From contig SCKK01000013.1 in assembly GCA_004124475.1 (NCBI GenBank), positions 1-64,000 on the forward strand: a stretch of DNA of 64,000 bases, read 5' to 3'. The position numbers were made by a program, and so were the translations under genes. Of the stretch, positions 35,852-45,149 are shown piece by piece; the first letter of the stretch is position 1, and each line of letters begins with the position of its first letter. The DNA comes from Fidelibacterota bacterium. GTDB taxonomy: Bacteria; Fidelibacterota; Marinisomatia; Marinisomatales; SCKK01. Under the pieces are notes generated by a model. That model ran no database searches and was not told where the DNA came from. It saw nothing but the letters and a program-made list of their open reading frames with translations.

Positions 35852-36128
35852 ATTCTCTGTTGCACTTTGATCACTGACAGGAAAAGGATGTGAGGATGTG
35901 TAATATGGGAGTAATCGAATATTGAATTAGCATAATTTACAACGAGAGAATCCGAATAATGAATATCGAACAAGGAATTCAAAATTCGTATATATTCAGG
36001 TATCGCCATCCCCCGTGAAATGTGAGCCTGCGAACTATTTCACCGGGGCAGGCACTCACCAATCTACCAGTCACCAGTTACCAGTCTCCAGTCACCTCTC
36101 CGATAACTGATTCACCGCTATTCTATCT
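35852..36128. other. Spacer with palindrome and ACCAGT-type repeats
   Basis: It contains a near-perfect inverted repeat (36010-36021 with 36037-36048, CCCCCGTGAAAT / ATTTCACCGGGG) that could end metH transcription, but there is no T-run on the - strand. Next to it, 36058-36101 is a short-period tract built of ACCAGTCACCAGTTACCAGT-like 7-mers. From 35900 to 35995 there are GAATATCGAAC-like repeats. No gene. Confidence 0.6.
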
Positions 36129-39100
36129 TCATAGGTTGGGCTCATAATTAAGGTTCGGAAGCAGCCATCTTTCCATCACTTTCATTTCCATTCCTTTTCT
36201 GGTAGCATAGTCAGCAACCTGGTCTTTTTCGATTTTCCCTAACCCAAAATAGGAAGATTCCGGGTGTGAAAAATACCATCCTGAAACGGAAGCAGCAGGA
36301 ATCATGGCAAATTTTTCTGTCAATTGGATACCGACTTTGTTTTCAACATCCAAGAGATCAAATAACACCCGTTTTTCCGTATGATCCGGGCAGGCGGGAT
36401 ATCCCGGTGCGGGGCGGATACCCTGATATTTTTCCCGTATCAGATCTTTATTGGAGGACTGCTCTTCTGCTGCATACCCCCAAAATTCTTTTCGAACCCG
36501 CTCGTGCAATCGTTCCGCAAAAGCTTCTGCCAGTCGATCCGCAAGTGCTTTGGTCATAATGCTGTTGTAGTCATCACTAACCCACTCAAATTCCTGACAA
36601 AGTTCCTCTACTCCCAAACCGGCCGTCACTGCAAATGCTCCCACCCAATCGGAAATGCCGGAAGCTTTCGGTGCAATAAAATCTGATAGGCAAAAGTTAG
36701 AACGACCAGGAGGTTTCTTAAACTGCTGACGAAGTCCGTGAATTACAGACAAAATTCCTCGACGATCACCATCGCTATATACTTCTATGTCATCCCCAAT
36801 AGCATTGGCAGGAAATAACCCTATTATTCCATGAGCTACCAATAATTTTTCATCAGTAATTCGGCGAAGTAGTCCGACTGCATCATCAAAAAGTTTTTTC
36901 GCTTCTTTACCAACCTTTTTATCATCAAAGATGGACGGATACTTTCCACGCATCTCCCAAACAGCAAAAAAGGGTGTCCAATCGATGTAATTTACCAACT
37001 CGTCCAGGGCATAGTCTTCGAACAGTTGAATCCCAATTTGCTTTGGCACAGGTGGAAGGTAATGTTTCCAATCTATCTTCATTTTTCGTCGACGCGCCTC
37101 ACTTATTGGTAGAATGTTCTTCCTGGTTTTTCGTCTCTTGTACATTTTACGAATTTGAGCATATTCCGTCTTTATCTCTTCTTCAAATAGCTTCAATCTG
37201 CTTGGTTTAAGTAAATTATTCACCACACCCACACCTCTGGAAGCATCCAACACATGAGTGGTTATCCCACCATAGTGGGGTTCTATTTTTATAGCGGTAT
37301 GGATTTTTGATGTGGTTGCACCCCCAACTAATAGCGGGATTTTAAACTTTTCCCGCTCCATCTCCTTTGCCACATGAATCATTTCATCCAATGAAGGTGT
37401 TATCAGTCCACTCAATCCAATAATATCGACTTCCTCCTGTTGTGCTGTTTTTAAAATTTCCACAGATGAAACCATAACACCCATATCTATTATGTCATAG
37501 TTGTTACATTGTAGCACAACGCCCACAATTTTCTTTCCAATATCATGCACATCTCCTTTGACAGTAGCTAACAGTATTTTCCCTTTCTTCTCAGCTTTTA
37601 TTCCAGACAATGCTCTTTCCTCTTCTATAAACGGGATCAGATATGAGACAGCTTTCTTCATTACACGAGCACTTTTCACTACCTGGGGAAGAAACATTTT
37701 TCCAGATCCGAATAGATCTCCCACACGATTCATTCCATCCATTAGCGGACCTTCGATCACCTCAATGGGGTGGTTATACTGCCGTCGCAATTCCTCTACG
37801 TCATCTTCGATAAATTTGACGATTCCTTCAACCAATGCATAAATTAATCTTTCTTTAGCCGCCTTCTTTCTCCATTCCAAATCAGTGTGTAGTTTTTTCT
37901 TTTTTCCTTTTATCTTCCCTGCAATGTCAATTAACCGCTCCGTCGCCTTTTCATCCCGATTGAATAAAACATCTTCTATGGTTCTTTTAATATCCTTGGG
38001 GATCTGATCATAAATTGTAAGCTGTCCGGTGTTCACAAGACCCATGTCCATGCCTGCCTTCTGTGCATGGTAGAGGAAAACAGAATGCATCGCCTCCCGT
38101 ATGGCATTATTACCTCTGAAAGAAAATGACAGATTGCTTACCCCAGCTGAAATCAAACATCCTGGAAGTGTCTCTTTTAACGTTCGGCATGCTTCGAGGT
38201 AGGATAGTGCATAATTATTATGTTCCTTAATACCGGTAGCCACAGCGAAAATGTTTGGATCAAGGATGATATCTTCCGGAGGGAAGCCTGCTTTTTTTAC
38301 GAGTAAATGGTAAGCCCGGCTACATATCTCCACCTTTCTTTTGTAGGTATCTGCCTGACCTTTTTCATCAAATGCCATGATGATTACTGCAGCGCCATAG
38401 CGACGAACCATTTTAGCTTTGAGTAGAAAATCTTCTTCACCTTCTTTCAGGCTGAGGGAATTGACTACTCCCTTTCCCTGTAAACATTTAAGTCCTGTTT
38501 CGATTACGGACCATTTTGAAGAATCGATCACAATAGGCACTCGACAAATATCAGGTTCAGAGGCAATAAGATTCAGAAAGGTTTTCATGGCTTCTTCAGA
38601 ATCAATCATTCCCTCATCCATATTCACATCGATCAGTTGAGCGCCATTATCTACTTGTTGACGAGCAACTTCCAGGGCTTCATCAAAATTTTCCTCCTTC
38701 ACCAATCTGGAAAATCGTGCAGATCCGGCTACGTTCGTCCGTTCCCCAATGTTGATAAAATTAGAGTCCGGTCTTACTACCAAAGGTTCAAGTCCGCTTA
38801 AGCGCGTATAAGGTTCCAATTTGGGAATCCGACGAGGAGCAATATTTTTAACCGCTTCTGCAAATGCTCTGATATGGTCGGGAGTTGTTCCGCAACAACC
38901 ACCTATTATATTTACCGATCCTGTTTCTGCAAATTCCTTTAATATTTCTACCATGCTCTCGGGTGTTTCATCATATTCCCCAAACTCATTAGGCAACCCC
39001 GCATTGGGGTGGCACGAAACCGGCACATCCGCTATTCGTGCTAATTCCTGAATATATTGTCTAAGTTGTTTTGGTCCGAGAGCGCAGTTCAATCCGATAC

Positions 39101-39812
39101 TTATAGGATTTGCATGTCTTACTGAAATCCAAAAAGCTTCTGTCGTCTGACCTGACAGTGTTCTTCCGCTAATATCCGATATAGTACCAGAGATCATCAA
39201 AGGAACATCAATTTGCCTTTCTTCCATGACTTCCTGAATAGCAAAAAGAGAGGCTTTGCAGTTCAAGGTATCAAAAACCGTTTCTACCATCAGTATATCC
39301 ACACCACCCATCAGTAGAGCGATTGCCTGTTCCCTATAGGCTTTCACCAATTCATCAAAGGTGACATTTCGATTTCCGGGGTCGTTAACGTCAGGAGAAA
39401 GAGAAGCTGTTCGGTTTGTTGGTCCTAAAATGCCGCAAACAAAACGAGGTTTTGACGGATCTTTCTTCGTAAAATCATTTGCAACACTTTTGGCTATTTG
39501 TGCCCCCTCAAAATTTATTTCAAAAACCGCTTCCTCCGTCTGATAATCGACTGCCGAGATGGAAGTACCGTTAAATGTATTGGTTTCGATGATATCAGCG
39601 CCGGATTCAAGATATGCACGATGAATATCTTCTATAATTTGAGGCTGTGTAATATTCAGTACATCATTAAACCCCTTTAAATCAATTGAATGGTTTTTGA
39701 ATTGGTCACCGCGATAGTCCCCTTCCACAAGCTTATAGGACTGGATCATGGTGCCCATAGCTCCATCTAAAATTAGAATCCGTTCTTTGATGATATTGTC
39801 AATCTTCTTCAT
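36129..39812 (-). CDS. metH: Cobalamin-dependent methionine synthase
   Basis: 1227 residues, full length. It transfers a methyl group from methyltetrahydrofolate to homocysteine via cobalamin. Domains in order: homocysteine-binding ([10 protein letters not shown] at ~15; GLNCALGPK and [13 protein letters not shown] at ~305 with the zinc Cys), pterin-binding ([15 protein letters not shown] ~350, [11 protein letters not shown]), cobalamin cap ([20 protein letters not shown]), cobalamin Rossmann fold ([11 protein letters not shown] ~752 with the His ligand), and the AdoMet activation domain ([13 protein letters not shown] ~1136). The activation domain means SAM is used for reactivation. It is controlled by a SAM-II riboswitch plus terminator in its leader. 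Confidence 0.97.
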   Translation of the reverse strand: MKKIDNIIKERILILDGAMGTMIQSYKLVEGDYRGDQFKNHSIDLKGFNDVLNITQPQIIEDIHRAYLESGADIIETNTFNGTSISAVDYQTEEAVFEINFEGAQIAKSVANDFTKKDPSKPRFVCGILGPTNRTASLSPDVNDPGNRNVTFDELVKAYREQAIALLMGGVDILMVETVFDTLNCKASLFAIQEVMEERQIDVPLMISGTISDISGRTLSGQTTEAFWISVRHANPISIGLNCALGPKQLRQYIQELARIADVPVSCHPNAGLPNEFGEYDETPESMVEILKEFAETGSVNIIGGCCGTTPDHIRAFAEAVKNIAPRRIPKLEPYTRLSGLEPLVVRPDSNFINIGERTNVAGSARFSRLVKEENFDEALEVARQQVDNGAQLIDVNMDEGMIDSEEAMKTFLNLIASEPDICRVPIVIDSSKWSVIETGLKCLQGKGVVNSLSLKEGEEDFLLKAKMVRRYGAAVIIMAFDEKGQADTYKRKVEICSRAYHLLVKKAGFPPEDIILDPNIFAVATGIKEHNNYALSYLEACRTLKETLPGCLISAGVSNLSFSFRGNNAIREAMHSVFLYHAQKAGMDMGLVNTGQLTIYDQIPKDIKRTIEDVLFNRDEKATERLIDIAGKIKGKKKKLHTDLEWRKKAAKERLIYALVEGIVKFIEDDVEELRRQYNHPIEVIEGPLMDGMNRVGDLFGSGKMFLPQVVKSARVMKKAVSYLIPFIEEERALSGIKAEKKGKILLATVKGDVHDIGKKIVGVVLQCNNYDIIDMGVMVSSVEILKTAQQEEVDIIGLSGLITPSLDEMIHVAKEMEREKFKIPLLVGGATTSKIHTAIKIEPHYGGITTHVLDASRGVGVVNNLLKPSRLKLFEEEIKTEYAQIRKMYKRRKTRKNILPISEARRRKMKIDWKHYLPPVPKQIGIQLFEDYALDELVNYIDWTPFFAVWEMRGKYPSIFDDKKVGKEAKKLFDDAVGLLRRITDEKLLVAHGIIGLFPANAIGDDIEVYSDGDRRGILSVIHGLRQQFKKPPGRSNFCLSDFIAPKASGISDWVGAFAVTAGLGVEELCQEFEWVSDDYNSIMTKALADRLAEAFAERLHERVRKEFWGYAAEEQSSNKDLIREKYQGIRPAPGYPACPDHTEKRVLFDLLDVENKVGIQLTEKFAMIPAASVSGWYFSHPESSYFGLGKIEKDQVADYATRKGMEMKVMERWLLPNLNYEPNL

Positions 39813-39815
39813 AAC

Positions 39816-39840
39816 AAAAAAAGCCGGCGCTATTCCGGCT
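39816..39840 (-). terminator. Intrinsic terminator in the metH leader (attenuator)
   Basis: On the - strand AGCCGG (39840-39835), loop AATAGCG and CCGGCT (39827-39822), followed by seven T (39822-39816). It lies 3-30 nt before the metH ATG, with no gene upstream on this strand, so it can only regulate metH. Confidence 0.9.
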
Positions 39841-39847
39841 GTGATTA

Positions 39848-39900
39848 AGGCCTTTTTAGCACTTTTTTTTGTGTCGCGGCAATATGGTTCAAATCACGAC
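39848..39900 (-). promoter_or_regulatory. SAM-II riboswitch (S-adenosylmethionine-sensing) of metH
   Basis: On the - strand, P1 is GTCGTG (39900-39895) pairing with CGCGAC (39878-39873), six pairs with one G-U. The loop reads ATTTGAACCATATTGC, matching the conserved SAM-II loop (GATTTAACCGTATTGC in the crystallised marine metX element, from memory). After a 12-nt A-rich linker comes GCTAAAAAGGCC (39860-39849), the conserved 3' strand that forms the pseudoknot around SAM. The AAAAAGGCC stretch can also pair with the terminator 3' arm GGCTTTTT, giving a simple antiterminator: high SAM should favour termination. Confidence 0.92.
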
Positions 39901-39917
39901 GCTTACAAGTTTAATCA

Positions 39918-39947
39918 GTATTAACGGATTGTGAAAACATTTTTCAA
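39918..39947 (-). promoter_or_regulatory. Candidate sigma70-type promoter of metH
   Basis: On the - strand TTGAAA (39947-39942), 18-nt spacer, TAATAC (39923-39918). It would start the transcript about 10 nt before the riboswitch P1 stem, the usual arrangement for a short aptamer. Confidence 0.6.
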
Positions 39948-39960
39948 TCTATCATCGAAT

Positions 39961-40279
39961 AAAATTTCTTAATGAATAAATCGCTTGAGAACTCCAAAAA
40001 TGAAGTGTACCTTTTATTGAAGAACATGGGAATGAGGAAGATTATTCAATAAAATTTCATAGTTCTACTAATAAGAAATAAAAGAAGAAATTAATTAGGT
40101 TAAAAGGTTTTCTTCGTTTTTCCTTCCTCAAATCCCCTCACCTGCCAAGAGCAGGAAAATGACACAGTAGAGATAAAACAGTTGAAATAACGGTTACACA
40201 TTATGCATGTGTAAACCACCAAAACAACTTCAAAGATCTCTATAGGAATTTTGGACAGATCATGAGCAGGTATAAAAAA
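39961..40279. other. Divergent intergenic region, no gene
   Basis: An AT-rich stretch between the metH leader and the RNase G promoter. A 64-codon - strand frame at 40100-40294 has no protein-like features or homologue, and is not called. No other RNA element is evident. Confidence 0.4.
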
Positions 40280-40308
40280 TTGTCCAAATAACAACTTTAA
40301 TATATTAT
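40280..40308 (+). promoter_or_regulatory. Candidate sigma70-type promoter of rng
   Basis: TTGTCC (40280-40285), 17-nt spacer, TATTAT (40303-40308). The leader of about 15 nt would include GAGGGA at 40314-40319 before ATG 40329. Confidence 0.45.
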
Positions 40309-40328
40309 TAGACGAGGGAATCTGTTAT

Positions 40329-41861
40329 ATGAATAAAGAAATATTCGTTAGTGAAACTGCCAGTGAACGTCGAATTGCAATCCTGGAAGATAATGTCTTG
40401 GTCGAGCTTTATGTTGAAAAACCTCACGACCAAGGTATCGTTGGAAATATTTACAAAGGGAAAGTGGAGAATGTCCTTCCTGGTATGCAGGCGGCTTTTG
40501 TGGATATTGGACTTGATATCAACGCATTCTTACCTTTCTCGGAAATCAGCGATCCGGAATATTTGAAAAACACTTCAAATTCTGAAGAGGAGGACGACAA
40601 CAATAACCATAAGAGACAAACCCGATCTCAAAAAGAAATTCAGGTAGACCTCATAACAGGACAGGACATTCTTGTTCAGGTCATAAAAGAACCCTTTTCA
40701 GGAAAAGGTCCCAGGGTTACTACAAACATCACCCTGCCTGGCCATTTAATTGTCCTTATTCCTAACACCCATTTCATTGGCATTTCAAAAAAAATCTGGG
40801 ACAAATATGAGAAGAGACGTTTGAGGAAAATAGTCAAAAGACTCGTCTCAAATAATATAGGATTAGTCGTAAGAACAGAGGCAGAAGGTAAAAGTGAGAA
40901 AATTCTAAAAAAGGATTTTGAAATCCTTATGAAGTATTGGAAGACAATAAGCAAGAAAGCCAAGAGTGTCGATTCTCCAACGCTTATTTATGAAGACTTA
41001 GAAGCTTTACCCACTATATTTAGGGATTTACTCACTTCAGAAGTTGTTAAGGTAGTGTTTGATTCTAAAAAATTATATAGGCGTATCCAAAATTACATTC
41101 AAAACGTATCGCCTGAATTAGCTTCAAGAGTTACCTATAACGGAAGTCGCCAACCTCTTTTCGAATCATTGGGTATTGAAAAAGAGATTGAAAAATCGAT
41201 TAGGAGGCGCGTCTGGCTAAAAAGCGGAGCTTACCTTGTGATAGAACATACGGAAGCTATGGTTGTTGTTGACGTAAACAGTGGAAGATTTATCGGGAAA
41301 AGTGGTCACGAAGAAAATTCACTTAAGATCAATCTTGAATCAGCAAAGGAAATAGCGCGCCAACTCCGAATCCGTGATATCGGAGGTTTAATTATAATCG
41401 ACTTTATCGATATGCAAGTGGAAAAAAATAAACAGAAAGTTTATTACGAACTTCGAAAAGAACTGAGAAAAGACCGCGCAAAGGTTGCGGTGTCTCCTAT
41501 CACCGAGTTTGGTTTATTGGAGATGACTCGCCAACGAATACGTATTTCACTCAGAGATTCTCTCAGCGACGAATGTCCGGTTTGTGCGGGGAGTGGAAGA
41601 ATTAGATCTAAGGATGCAATCATTTCAAAAATTGATACATGGCTGAAAAAATTTAGACAAAAAAGTAGGGAGCTTCGACTTAAAATCGCTGTTCATCCTT
41701 CTCTTGGGGAATATCTCCGAAACACCAAAAAAGATGCAATCCGAAAATTTATGTGGAGTAACTTCATCCACATTGAAGTCATTGATGATGAACTGTTACA
41801 TCCGGACGAATTTCAGGTTTTTTCCAAAAAACGGAAAATAGAAATTACTGATGAGGTATAG
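40329..41861 (+). CDS. rng: Ribonuclease G/E family protein
   Basis: A 510-residue RNase G-type endoribonuclease that processes rRNA and mRNA 5' ends. The S1 RNA-binding domain (residues ~37-135; GNIYKGKVENVLPGMQAAFV) is interrupted by an acidic 25-residue insert (NSEEEDDNNNHKRQTR). Catalytic Asp residues are in VVVDVNSGRF (Asp ~315) and IIIDFIDM (Asp ~358), and the zinc link CPVCAGSG is at ~416-419. There is no long scaffold tail, so RNase G rather than RNase E. rplU follows 65 nt downstream, as commonly found. Confidence 0.95.
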   Translation: MNKEIFVSETASERRIAILEDNVLVELYVEKPHDQGIVGNIYKGKVENVLPGMQAAFVDIGLDINAFLPFSEISDPEYLKNTSNSEEEDDNNNHKRQTRSQKEIQVDLITGQDILVQVIKEPFSGKGPRVTTNITLPGHLIVLIPNTHFIGISKKIWDKYEKRRLRKIVKRLVSNNIGLVVRTEAEGKSEKILKKDFEILMKYWKTISKKAKSVDSPTLIYEDLEALPTIFRDLLTSEVVKVVFDSKKLYRRIQNYIQNVSPELASRVTYNGSRQPLFESLGIEKEIEKSIRRRVWLKSGAYLVIEHTEAMVVVDVNSGRFIGKSGHEENSLKINLESAKEIARQLRIRDIGGLIIIDFIDMQVEKNKQKVYYELRKELRKDRAKVAVSPITEFGLLEMTRQRIRISLRDSLSDECPVCAGSGRIRSKDAIISKIDTWLKKFRQKSRELRLKIAVHPSLGEYLRNTKKDAIRKFMWSNFIHIEVIDDELLHPDEFQVFSKKRKIEITDEV

Positions 41862-41862
41862 C

Positions 41863-41892
41863 TTGACTTCTACGTCAATATTCAGCTAAACT
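41863..41892 (+). promoter_or_regulatory. Candidate promoter of rplU-rpmA
   Basis: TTGACT (41863-41868), 18-nt spacer, TAAACT (41887-41892) in the gap between rng and rplU. It is only a pattern match. Confidence 0.35.
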
Positions 41893-41926
41893 TCCAAGCT
41901 TTAAAATCATAATTTAGACCATAGAA

Positions 41927-42295
41927 ATGTATGCAATCGTAGATATATCCGGAAAACAGTTCAGGGTTGAACCTAAAAGTACGCTCAAGGTGCCATTTCA
42001 GAAATTTGAAGCCGGGAATGAGGTCTCATATGACAAAGTATTATTAGTTGATGATGGTAAAAATGTTAAGATTGGTACACCTTATGTTTCCGGATCACTG
42101 ATTAAAGCCACAATCATAGAGCATGGACGAGATAAAAAGATTGTAGTCTTTAAAAAGAAACGCCGTAAAGGGTACAAAGTAAAGAATACGCATCGCCAGG
42201 AATTTACCCGTATTCACGTGGATACCATCAATCTTGACGTAGCCAAACAAAACAAATCTTCTCAGAAAGAAAAAACGACTGAAAAGGAGGATTAA
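41927..42295 (+). CDS. rplU: 50S ribosomal protein L21
   Basis: 122 residues; the first ~102 match L21 (MYAIVDISGKQFRVEP, KKRRKGYKVKNTHRQEFT). The last 20 residues (VAKQNKSSQKEKTTEKED) are a charged extension beyond the usual end. L21 binds 23S rRNA in the large subunit. rpmA follows 3 nt after its stop, and AGGAGG for rpmA lies inside the L21 3' codons. Confidence 0.97.
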   Translation: MYAIVDISGKQFRVEPKSTLKVPFQKFEAGNEVSYDKVLLVDDGKNVKIGTPYVSGSLIKATIIEHGRDKKIVVFKKKRRKGYKVKNTHRQEFTRIHVDTINLDVAKQNKSSQKEKTTEKED

Positions 42296-42298
42296 ATC

Positions 42299-42550
42299 AT
42301 GGCTCATAAAAAAGGAATGGGAAGCACGAAAAATGGAAGAGACAGTAAGTCCAAGCGATTGGGTTTAAAGGCTGCCGATGGTCAATTTATTTCTGCTGGC
42401 ACGATCATTATCAGGCAGCGGGGAACCAGAATTCACCCCGGGTTAAATGTGGGAATTGGTGGTGATGACACCCTTTTCGCCAAAATCTCCGGCACCGTAA
42501 AATTTAGTCATAGAGGACGAAGAAGAAAAATAGTCAGCGTTTATTCTTAA
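42299..42550 (+). CDS. rpmA: 50S ribosomal protein L27
   Basis: 83 residues, full length: [36 protein letters not shown]27 reaches the peptidyl-transferase centre with its N-terminal tail, which begins MAHKK without the cleaved extension of Firmicutes. Cotranscribed with rplU; strong Shine-Dalgarno AGGAGG. Confidence 0.98.
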   Translation: MAHKKGMGSTKNGRDSKSKRLGLKAADGQFISAGTIIIRQRGTRIHPGLNVGIGGDDTLFAKISGTVKFSHRGRRRKIVSVYS

Positions 42551-42614
42551 ATCCCGCGCCACACCGGGAATGACCCCACCTTACAAATCCTAAAACCCTT
42601 TGCGGGATTTTTTA
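42549..42614 (+). terminator. Probable terminator of the rng-rplU-rpmA operon
   Basis: AAATCCCGC (42549-42557) pairs with GCGGGATTT (42602-42610) and is followed by TTTATTTTT. The loop is 44 nt, longer than usual. Confidence 0.65.
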
Positions 42615-42935
42615 TTTTTATACGGTTTCCTATAAAGGAATTTGGGTTTCACAAACCACAGGCATTCGATTAAATTTCCGAGGTAAATTCAACCGGTAAA
42701 CAGATCAAATACTTTGTAAAATACTTAGGGTCTGACCAAAAAGTTATCATTAAAATGATAAATGCTACCCTAACAATCCGTCAGCCGATTTTGTCGGGAC
42801 CGACCTTGATGAGAACTAACGATGTTGACGTCAGCAACAGGGTCGTCCCAAAGATTCGGGACTGTTGGATCTTAATTTTCGGTCGGACATTACTGACTTA
42901 AACAGACATTTTAAAATTATTATAGGAGTATCATC
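42615..42935. other. Intergenic region with palindromes upstream of mdh
   Basis: No ORF is recognised. 42845-42862 is a palindrome (GTCCCAAAGATTCGGGAC) of the dispersed CCCGA family. The rest contains GC-rich self-complementary pieces (GTCGGGACCGAC near 42795-42806). AGGAG lies just before mdh. Confidence 0.5.
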
Positions 42936-43871
42936 ATGGCTAGAAAAAAAATAGCACTTATCGGTGGCGGGCAGATCGGTGGAATCTTGGCGCTTATTAC
43001 AACACAAAAAGAACTTGGTGACATCACTATCATTGATATTCCTCAGGTTGAAGGAATGATTAAAGGTAAAGCCTTAGACATCATGGAAGCCCGCCCCCAC
43101 GATGGGTACGACGTCAATATTGAAGGAAGTAGTGACTATTCAAAGATCGTGGGCGCTAATGTGGTTATCATTACAGCAGGTGTTCCAAGGAAACCGGGAA
43201 TGACTCGTGAGGATCTGTTGGATATCAATCTCAAGATAATCACAGATGTGGCAAATAACGTCAAAAAATATGCACCCGATGCATTCGTCATCGTAGTCTC
43301 CAATCCACTAGACGCTATCGTCTACGCATTCTTTAAGGTGAGCGGATTCCCAAAATCACGAGTAGTAGGTATGGCAGGCGCCCTTGACACTGCCCGTTTT
43401 CGCACCTTTATCGCCATGGAGACAGGTTTGTCGGTACAGGATGTATCTTGTGCGGTTTTGGGGGGTCATGGCCCTACTATGGTTCCTCTGATTCGATCAG
43501 CAACAGTTGGTGGTGTCCCCATCACTGACCTCCTGTCTCAAGAACAGATTGATGCAATTGTGACGAGAGTTAAGGAAGCGGGAACTGAACTAGTTAAACT
43601 TTATGGACAGGGAAGTGCCTTCTTCAGTCCCGCAGCCGGTATCATGGAAATGGCGGAAGCCTACCTCAAGGACAAGAAACGGGTGATCCCCTCAGCAGCT
43701 TTCTGCGAAGGAGAATACGGTATTGATGGGTATTTTATTGGAGTGCCTTGTGTAATTGGAGCAGGCGGCATTGAAAAGATTCTTGAAGTCAGCTTGAGTA
43801 ACGATGAAAAAGCTCTGCTTAACAATACCCTCAACGTTGTTAAAAAAACAGTAGAAGAAACCGGGTTATAA
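42936..43871 (+). CDS. mdh: Malate dehydrogenase
   Basis: A 311-residue NAD-dependent malate dehydrogenase of the LDH-like type, interconverting malate and oxaloacetate in the TCA cycle. The cofactor site is GGGQIGG near residue 10, with Asp in IIDIPQ selecting NAD. Substrate Arg residues are in GVPRKPGMTREDLL, another in the DTARF segment, and the catalytic His is in LGGHGPTMVPL (~176). The TVGGVPI motif agrees with MDH rather than lactate dehydrogenase. AGGAG precedes the ATG. Confidence 0.97.
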   Translation: MARKKIALIGGGQIGGILALITTQKELGDITIIDIPQVEGMIKGKALDIMEARPHDGYDVNIEGSSDYSKIVGANVVIITAGVPRKPGMTREDLLDINLKIITDVANNVKKYAPDAFVIVVSNPLDAIVYAFFKVSGFPKSRVVGMAGALDTARFRTFIAMETGLSVQDVSCAVLGGHGPTMVPLIRSATVGGVPITDLLSQEQIDAIVTRVKEAGTELVKLYGQGSAFFSPAAGIMEMAEAYLKDKKRVIPSAAFCEGEYGIDGYFIGVPCVIGAGGIEKILEVSLSNDEKALLNNTLNVVKKTVEETGL

Positions 43872-44304
43872 GGTTACTCAAGTTTCGCAGGTCTGATCAA
43901 TTAGATCCATTATAGGATTTCTATGTCGCATTAGTCCCGATGCATCGGGATTATCTTTATCGTCAAACCATTGTTTTGGATGAGAATGAATTACTGTTTG
44001 AAGACCGATCCCGACTCGTCGGGAGATGGATGAGTTTAATTCATTCCCAAAACAATGATGCAGACGGATAGAATTTTTCTCCAGCGACAGTTTCTTTTGG
44101 TACTTTTCTTACGCTAAGAAAAGTACAGGGAGGAACGACAATAAGAAATTCGTCTTTTTTATTACGATATTTAATGAATTTATTTATGAACATCTTCTGA
44201 AATATAAAACACTTACTATTTGCGAAACATGAGAGGTTATAAGTTCGTTACCAGGGACAATCAGGCTGATTGTCCTTTCCGCAGGACTCCTCGAACAATG
44301 CAGG
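43872..44304. other. Convergent intergenic region with CCCGA palindromes
   Basis: No gene is seen in 433 bp. 43933-43952 has TCCCGATGCATCGGGA, a perfect palindrome followed by TTATCTTTAT, a possible mdh terminator. 44009-44024 has TCCCGACTCGTCGGGA. 44084-44120 holds a weaker inverted repeat (TTTTCTTACGCTAAGAAAAGT). Confidence 0.6.
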
Positions 44305-45033
44305 TTATCCAACGACCTCTATTACCTGCGCGGTGATGTTATCGTAGCCGCCGTTTTGTTTGGCGAGATCAATAAATTTATCCGTTGCCGTTTCAGGCTT
44401 TTCACGGCTCAGGATTTCATACAAGTCATCGTGAGAAATCAATCCCCACAGCCCGTCGGAGCAGAGTAGGAATTTATCCCCCGAAGTTAGCCTAAGGGGT
44501 TCTTGCCTGACCTCTACATTCACCTCCGGCTCGGCTCCCACAGCTTCCGTCAACACATTCTTGTTGGGATGCTTCTCAGCTTGCTCCTTGGAAATCAATC
44601 CATCGTCCACCATCCTTTGGACCAGAGAATGATCTTTGGTAAGTTGCGTTAACTCGCTGCCATGCAGGTGGTAAATCCTGCTGTCCCCCACATGAGCGAC
44701 GAATGCGATATTCTCCTGAATCAACAAAGCCACGCACGTTGATCCCATCATGGCATCGCCGTACTCGTTCATCTTCCGATGGTGAATAACGGCATTAGCT
44801 TCTTCTATAGTGTGCCTGAGAAAGCCAGGTATCTCACCCGGGTCTTTCTCTGATAACTTCTCCTTCAACAGGTCTACAATTATCTGACTGGCAAATTGTC
44901 CTCCCTCTTTATGACCCAATCCATCGGCTACCACAAAAAGATCACCCCAACCGCAACTGACGTATGCCCACCTATCCTGGTTCACCTCCCGGACGAGACC
45001 GATGTCAGTTCTGCTTGAATATGAGATTTTCAT
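44305..45033 (-). CDS. PP2C-family serine/threonine phosphatase
   Basis: 242 residues, a cytoplasmic Stp/PrpC-type metal-dependent phosphatase. Motifs: VREVNQDRW, VVADGLGHKEGG with the metal-binding Asp, GSTCVALL, AHVGDSRIYHL, SDGLWGLI and GGYDNITAQVIEV with the last metal Asp. It should reverse phosphorylation by the Hanks-type kinases encoded upstream. The palindrome 45044-45077 lies 10 nt before its ATG; the kinase gene ends 116 nt upstream of that ATG. Confidence 0.95.
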   Translation of the reverse strand: MKISYSSRTDIGLVREVNQDRWAYVSCGWGDLFVVADGLGHKEGGQFASQIIVDLLKEKLSEKDPGEIPGFLRHTIEEANAVIHHRKMNEYGDAMMGSTCVALLIQENIAFVAHVGDSRIYHLHGSELTQLTKDHSLVQRMVDDGLISKEQAEKHPNKNVLTEAVGAEPEVNVEVRQEPLRLTSGDKFLLCSDGLWGLISHDDLYEILSREKPETATDKFIDLAKQNGGYDNITAQVIEVVG

Positions 45034-45043
45034 TTTAGATCTT

Positions 45044-45077
45044 AGGTGCCACGCACTTCAAAAGTGCATGGCACCTT
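45044..45077 (-). repeat. Palindromic hairpin, copy 1 (upstream of PP2C)
   Basis: AGGTGCCACGCACTT / AAGTGCATGGCACCTT, 15-bp arms with a 3-4 nt loop and one mismatch. It sits 10 nt before the PP2C start on the - strand. Two further copies (51452-51507, 54888-54922) have the same relation to - strand start codons. Confidence 0.9.
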
Positions 45078-45149
45078 GTTTCAACTGAGGCTTAGTAAAG
45101 CTTTGTGTTTGGTACCTTTCTGTTCCATAGTTCCGTCTATTTTTACAGA

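Noticed and set aside
39816-39900. Cobalamin riboswitch before metH
   Set aside because: No B12-box or long multistem aptamer is present; the motifs match SAM-II instead.
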